DNA of 53,951 nucleotides from Bacteroidota bacterium (GTDB taxonomy: Bacteria > Bacteroidota > Bacteroidia > 2-12-FULL-35-15), in contig JAHEYB010000020.1 of the NCBI GenBank assembly GCA_023251805.1, positions 1 to 53,951 of the forward strand, read 5' to 3'. The notes under the pieces were generated by a model. The model was not told the DNA's origin. It worked only from the letters and a program-made list of their open reading frames with translations, and did not search any database. Position 1 is the stretch's first letter, and every line of letters starts with the position of its first letter. This document shows, in pieces, positions 50,233-53,951 of the stretch. A program made the position numbers and the translations under genes.

Positions 50233-50256
50233 CCCTTCGACTACGCTCAGGGTGAC
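50233..50256. repeat. Dispersed palindromic element (short form)
   Basis: CCCTTCGACTACGCTCAGGG then TGAC: outer stem CCCT/AGGG, the short relative of the copies at 24878 and 30652. ACTTTGA heptamers follow at 50281-50303. The spacer between the permease and ATPase genes contains nothing else. Confidence 0.8.
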
Positions 50257-50319
50257 ACACAAATATGTGTTTGTTATTTAAAAAACTTTGAACTTTGAAC
50301 TTTTTAAATTGAACTAATT

Positions 50320-51267
50320 CTATTCTGTAAAATTACTTTGTGTGCCTACTGCATTTCCTTCACTTACTTTCTTAATAAAAATGTCGTTCATGCTTGGAAC
50401 TACTTCTTTGAAAGAATGTATTTCTACCACTGGTAATACCGATGATAATAATTGATTGGAAGTACTTCCCGGTGTTAATTGAATCTGCGCTTTTGTAACA
50501 TCGCCATCAATGGAGTGCTCTCCTAGTTTACCAAATGTCCACAATGAGTTTGTAAACCCCATCATATTCCCAGAAAATTCTATTTCAATAATGTTTGATT
50601 TGTTTTCTTTGCGAATGTCTTTAACCGAACCATCCACAATTTTTTTAGAGCGATTTATTAAGGCTATGTTATCGCACAACTCTTCCACCGAACCCATATT
50701 GTGTGTAGAAAACAAAATAGTAGAGCCTTTCTTTTTTAAATCTAAAATTTCATTCTTGATAAGATTCGCATTAATAGGATCGAAACCACTAAATGGTTCA
50801 TCCAATATTAATAATTTAGGCTCGTGCAAAACGGTTACAATAAACTGCACTTTTTGTTGCATCCCTTTTGAAAGCTCTTCCACCTTTTTATTCCACCAAG
50901 CATCAATTTCAAACTTTTCAAACCAGTATTTTAATTTTTTCTTTGCCTCAGCTTTTTTCATCCCCTTTAACTGAGCCAAATACAAGGCTTGCTCTCCGAC
51001 TTCCATCTTTTTGTACAAACCACGCTCTTCAGGCAAATATCCAATTTGTTCGATGTGCTTTTGAGCTAATTTTTCATTTTCAAAAAAAACCTCGCCACTA
51101 TCCGGACCTGTAATTTGATTGATGATTCTAATTAAAGAAGTTTTTCCGGCACCATTAGGGCCTAACAATCCAAAAATACTTTGTGCAGGAATGTCTAATG
51201 AAACATCATCTAATGCAGTGTGAGATGCATAACGTTTTACAATATTTTTTGCTGATAGAATGTTCAT
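50320..51267 (-). CDS. ABC transporter ATP-binding protein, NatA-like
   Basis: 315 residues from the ATG at 51267; a TTG three codons upstream would overlap dnaJ. Walker A LGPNGAGKTSLIR, Q-loop GYLPEERGLYKKM, signature ELSKGMQQKVQ, Walker B LLILDEPFSGFDP, H-loop STHNM. The C-terminal extra domain (about 215-315) is of the DUF4162 kind. It starts one base after the dnaJ stop codon, so the ABC pair reads from the chaperone operon. Confidence 0.93.
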   Translation of the reverse strand: MNILSAKNIVKRYASHTALDDVSLDIPAQSIFGLLGPNGAGKTSLIRIINQITGPDSGEVFFENEKLAQKHIEQIGYLPEERGLYKKMEVGEQALYLAQLKGMKKAEAKKKLKYWFEKFEIDAWWNKKVEELSKGMQQKVQFIVTVLHEPKLLILDEPFSGFDPINANLIKNEILDLKKKGSTILFSTHNMGSVEELCDNIALINRSKKIVDGSVKDIRKENKSNIIEIEFSGNMMGFTNSLWTFGKLGEHSIDGDVTKAQIQLTPGSTSNQLLSSVLPVVEIHSFKEVVPSMNDIFIKKVSEGNAVGTQSNFTE

Positions 51268-51268
51268 G

Positions 51269-52417
51269 TTACTCAAAATATTGTTTCATGCGTTCGAAAA
51301 ATCCTTTGTCTTTTTTGGTCGGATTAGGCTTAAAATTTTCAGCCTCTTTTAAATCTTCCAAAATTTTCTTTTCTTCTTTTGTAAGATGTTGTGGCGTCCA
51401 GACATTAATATTTACTAAAATATCACCACGACCATATGTATTAATATCCGGTAATCCTTTTCCTTTTAAACGAAGCACTTTACCACTTTGTGTTCCTGCA
51501 TCCACTTTCACTTTTGCTTTTCCATCAATCGTTGGTACTTCTATTTGTGTTCCCAATGCAGCATCCGAATAACTTACAAAATGGTCATAAAATAAATTCA
51601 TTCCATCTCGTTTTAGATGTTCATGCTCCACTTCTTCAATCACAACAATTAAATCACCAGCTACGCCTCCGCGGGCACCCATATTTCCCTTTCCAGCAAC
51701 CGACAGTTGCATTCCTTCTGCTACTCCTCCCGGAATATTAATACTGATTACTTCTTCATCGCGAACGATTCCATCGCCATTACATGGGCTACATTTATCT
51801 GTGATTGTTTGTCCTTCACCTCCGCAACTAGGACAAGTACTGGTAGTTTGCATAGCACCCAAAATGGTGTTGGTGATTCTTGAAACTTGTCCGGAACCTT
51901 TACAAGTAGAACATGTATTAAATGCAGAGCCATTTTTTGCTCCGCTGCCATTGCACGTTTTACAAGCAACATATTTGGTTACTTTGATTTTTTTCTCTAC
52001 TCCATTTGCAATTTCCGAAAGATCCATTTTCACTTTCACACGCAAATTGGAACCTCTGTTCACCCTTCTACCGCCTCTGCCACCCCTTCCTCCACCAAAA
52101 TGACCGCCAAAAATATCCCCAAACTGGCTGAAGATATCATCCATATTCATTCCACCAAAACCTTGTCCGCCTCCACCAAATCCACCACTATTACCCATTC
52201 CGGCATGGCCGTATTGATCGTAACGTTGCTTTTTTTCGGGATTGCTCAATATTTCGTAGGCCTCAGCTGCTTCCTTAAATTTTTCTTCCGCAACTTTATC
52301 GCCTGGATTTTTATCGGGGTGGTATTTAATAGCCATCTTGCGATAAGCTTTTTTTACCTCATCGGCATTCGCACCTTTTGGAACTTCTAATATATCGTAA
52401 AAATCTCTCTTAGACAT
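51269..52417 (-). CDS. dnaJ: Chaperone DnaJ
   Basis: 382 residues. J domain with the HPD motif ([10 protein letters not shown]), Gly/Phe-rich linker ([14 protein letters not shown]), four zinc-binding CxxCxGxG repeats ([32 protein letters not shown]), then the C-terminal substrate-binding domains. It stimulates DnaK ATPase activity. It follows grpE by 91 bases of AT-rich spacer. Confidence 0.98.
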   Translation of the reverse strand: MSKRDFYDILEVPKGANADEVKKAYRKMAIKYHPDKNPGDKVAEEKFKEAAEAYEILSNPEKKQRYDQYGHAGMGNSGGFGGGGQGFGGMNMDDIFSQFGDIFGGHFGGGRGGRGGRRVNRGSNLRVKVKMDLSEIANGVEKKIKVTKYVACKTCNGSGAKNGSAFNTCSTCKGSGQVSRITNTILGAMQTTSTCPSCGGEGQTITDKCSPCNGDGIVRDEEVISINIPGGVAEGMQLSVAGKGNMGARGGVAGDLIVVIEEVEHEHLKRDGMNLFYDHFVSYSDAALGTQIEVPTIDGKAKVKVDAGTQSGKVLRLKGKGLPDINTYGRGDILVNINVWTPQHLTKEEKKILEDLKEAENFKPNPTKKDKGFFERMKQYFE

Positions 52418-52508
52418 TTGTTGATTTGTTGATTTGCTGAATTAGAGAATTGAAGATTTGTTTAAATTTTTTATTCTCTAATTTTCTATTTCACTAATTC
52501 TCTAATTT

Positions 52509-53075
52509 TTATTGACCTATTACCACTTTCGCAAAGCGAATTATTTTTCCGTTTAAACTATATCCTTTTTCTAATTCTTCTACCACCTTGCCTTTTAAAT
52601 CATCGGATGGTGCCGGAATATTCGTTATTGCTTCGTGAATATCTGCATCAAACGTTTCGCCAACGGTTTTCATTTCCGAAAGTCCTTTTTGTGTTAAGGA
52701 AGATTTTAATTTAGAAAAAATTAAATTTACACCATCATTTACTGCTTTAACATCTGTGGATTCTGTATTTGATTTCATTGCTCTTTCGAAATCATCCAAT
52801 ACCGGAAGTATACTTTTAAACACATCTTCACCGGCAGATTGTATCAATTCAATTTTTTCCTTTGCAGTTCGTTTTCTAAAATTATCAAACTCCGAATACA
52901 AACGCAAATACTTGTCGTTTATCTCATCGGCCTTTGCTTTTAAATCTGCTAATTGTTTGTCTTTTTCATCAACATCCTTTACTTCTTCCTGAGGAGTTTG
53001 TTCTTCGTTTTGCTCATTCACAATATCGCTTTCCGGTGTGCTCATTTTCTTAAATATATTTTTAATTTTTTTCAT
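52509..53075 (-). CDS. grpE: Nucleotide exchange factor GrpE
   Basis: 188 residues. Acidic, coiled-coil N-terminus (NEQNEEQTPQEEVKDVDEK), then RLYSEFDNFRKRTAKEK, VLDDFERAMK and the C-terminal beta domain FDADIHEAITNIP with GKVVEELEKGYSLNGKIIRFAKVVIG. It releases ADP from DnaK. The start ATG at 53075 gives MKKIKNIFKKMS; the Met at residue 11 is an alternative. Confidence 0.97.
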   Translation of the reverse strand: MKKIKNIFKKMSTPESDIVNEQNEEQTPQEEVKDVDEKDKQLADLKAKADEINDKYLRLYSEFDNFRKRTAKEKIELIQSAGEDVFKSILPVLDDFERAMKSNTESTDVKAVNDGVNLIFSKLKSSLTQKGLSEMKTVGETFDADIHEAITNIPAPSDDLKGKVVEELEKGYSLNGKIIRFAKVVIGQ

Positions 53076-53115
53076 TGAATTTTTAACGTCCTAAACCTCT
53101 CAAATTATTTGCCAT

Positions 53116-53123
53116 CAAAGATA
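53116..53123 (-). promoter_or_regulatory. -7 promoter element for grpE
   Basis: On the minus strand TATCTTTG, an exact TAnnTTTG match, lies 41 bases upstream of the grpE ATG, giving a leader of about 35 bases. No clear -33 TTTG is at the expected distance. Confidence 0.5.
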
Positions 53124-53155
53124 ATAAGACAATTTGACATAATATGATGGGAATA

Positions 53156-53188
53156 AAAAAGACAGAACCCTAAAAGTCCTGTCTTTTT
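53156..53188. terminator. Terminator after the OmpA-family gene (works in both directions)
   Basis: AAAAAGACAG (53156-53165) pairs with CTGTCTTTTT (53179-53188), a perfect 10-bp stem with a 13-base loop and A/T-rich flanks. It lies 17 bases after the stop of the gene at 53205 and upstream of the grpE promoter, insulating the two. Confidence 0.75.
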
Positions 53189-53204
53189 AACAAAAAACGT
53201 CCAT

Positions 53205-53951
53205 TTACTTAGTAAAATTGAACTCCGTTCTCCGATTCAACTGATGTTCAATTTCGGAGCAATCCACTCCATTTTTACACCTGTTTTTGATTTGGGTTTC
53301 ACCAAATCCTTTTGCTTTTAGTCTTCCTTTTTCAATGCCTTGTAAAATAAAATACTCCATCACTTTTTGGGCTCTTTTTTCAGATAATGTAATATTATAT
53401 GCATCTTCTCCTTTTGAATCGGTATGACTGTTTATCGATAATTTTAAACTTGTGTTTAGAGCCATTTCACTGATAATTTTATCTAACTTTTCAATCGACT
53501 CAGGTTTAATATCAGAAGAATTAGGATCGTAATATACATTCTCAATTACGGTAAGGCTGGCTTCTTTAGAAGCACCAAAGTTTTTAATTTTTAATCCCGT
53601 ATCTTCTTCTTTCTCTCTGGCTAGCGTTGTTAATTCGGCCGGTAAAAGTTCGTATACAAATCCTTTTTTAGTTTTATTAAAAGAACGAATTATAGTTCCA
53701 TCGGGCTTAGCAGCGTATAATTGTCCGTCTTTTATTTTTGTGTCATCCGTTATCAAAACGTTAATCTTGTAAGATTTGTCGGAACTCAATTCCGTAAATT
53801 TAAAATCACCATAGTTATCTGTAATAGTAGATTGTATCTCCACATCATTCTCATCCTGAAGCATCACTTTTTGATTGTCAACAGGCTGATTTTTATCTTT
53901 TCCGGTCATTAATTTTCCGGAGTAATCAATTTTAGATGGGCCAACTGAACC
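53205..53951 (-). CDS. OmpA-family protein, C-terminal part (5' truncated by window edge)
   Basis: The frame is open to the window edge, so the start is missing; 248 residues are visible. First comes a CNA-B/carboxypeptidase-regulatory-like beta-sandwich segment (YSGKLMTGKDKNQPVDNQKV, TDNYGDFKFTELSSDKSYKI). The OmpA peptidoglycan-binding domain follows at the end: VYYDPNSSDIKPESIEKLDKI, LSINSHTDSKGEDAYNITLSEKRAQKVMEYF, and ending HQLNRRTEFNF. It probably links the outer membrane to peptidoglycan. Confidence 0.92.
   Translation of the reverse strand, partial: GSVGPSKIDYSGKLMTGKDKNQPVDNQKVMLQDENDVEIQSTITDNYGDFKFTELSSDKSYKINVLITDDTKIKDGQLYAAKPDGTIIRSFNKTKKGFVYELLPAELTTLAREKEEDTGLKIKNFGASKEASLTVIENVYYDPNSSDIKPESIEKLDKIISEMALNTSLKLSINSHTDSKGEDAYNITLSEKRAQKVMEYFILQGIEKGRLKAKGFGETQIKNRCKNGVDCSEIEHQLNRRTEFNFTK

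Noticed and set aside
51801-52390. Long plus-strand frames over dnaJ
   Set aside because: Shadow frames of dnaJ; their composition follows the dnaJ zinc-finger and Gly-rich repeats on the other strand.

Overview
The window reads as chromosomal DNA of a Bacteroidota bacterium, probably class Bacteroidia and close to Flavobacteriales or Sphingobacteriales. The evidence is AT-rich DNA, promoters of the TTTG-N18/19-TAnnTTTG type, weak Shine-Dalgarno use, two-domain Usp proteins, a SiaC/DUF1987 protein, a GH92/GH2/GH20/glycosylasparaginase glycan locus with a FucP-type sugar transporter, and Kdo transferase (hence LPS). No rRNA, CRISPR array, insertion sequence or prophage gene was seen.

Layout. 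(1) 1-2341: the 3' part of mutS, a TerB-like gene, tRNA-Gly(GCC) with its own promoter and terminator, and tRNA-Leu(UAA) followed by a tandem repeat array that imitates the tRNA 3' end. (2) 2348-14006, all on the minus strand: a dense phosphorelay island with three histidine kinases (one hybrid), one HPt protein, a STAS-like protein, a Usp protein, a LytTR regulator and several receiver-only proteins. Divergent from it, at 14543-16411 on the plus strand, are another receiver protein, a small barrel, a 48-residue membrane peptide and a SiaC-like protein. Four of the receiver-only proteins carry a single C-terminal transmembrane helix, and three receiver promoters share one spaced motif. (3) 16510-33181, minus strand: a locus for N-glycan breakdown and GlcNAc uptake (GH92, GH2 mannosidase, CutC, glycosylasparaginase, GH20, ROK kinase, sugar MFS). 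It encloses a four-gene sulfur cassette (SoxB-like enzyme, two YeeE/YedE-type membrane proteins, TsdA-like dihaem cytochrome). (4) 33318-35910: a GNAT acetyltransferase, waaA and an outer-membrane protein. (5) 36028-46584, plus strand: nucleotide-sugar genes for UDP-GlcA and UDP-Xyl, UDP-GlcNAc(3NAc)A (WbpA/B/D/E-like), dTDP-4-keto-6-deoxyglucose and UDP-GalNAc-type sugars, ending with a CpsB-type phosphatase and a glutaminyl cyclase lipoprotein. (6) 46586-53951, minus strand: an NtrC-like regulator without HTH, Ppx/GppA, a Na+-efflux-type ABC pair, dnaJ, grpE and a partial OmpA-family gene.

The most novel element appears to be the tail-anchored receiver phosphorelay with its shared promoter motif. 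A second theme is short palindromic or heptameric repeats that have entered reading frames without breaking them (DUF559 gene, ROK kinase, rmlB, mutS, waaA).
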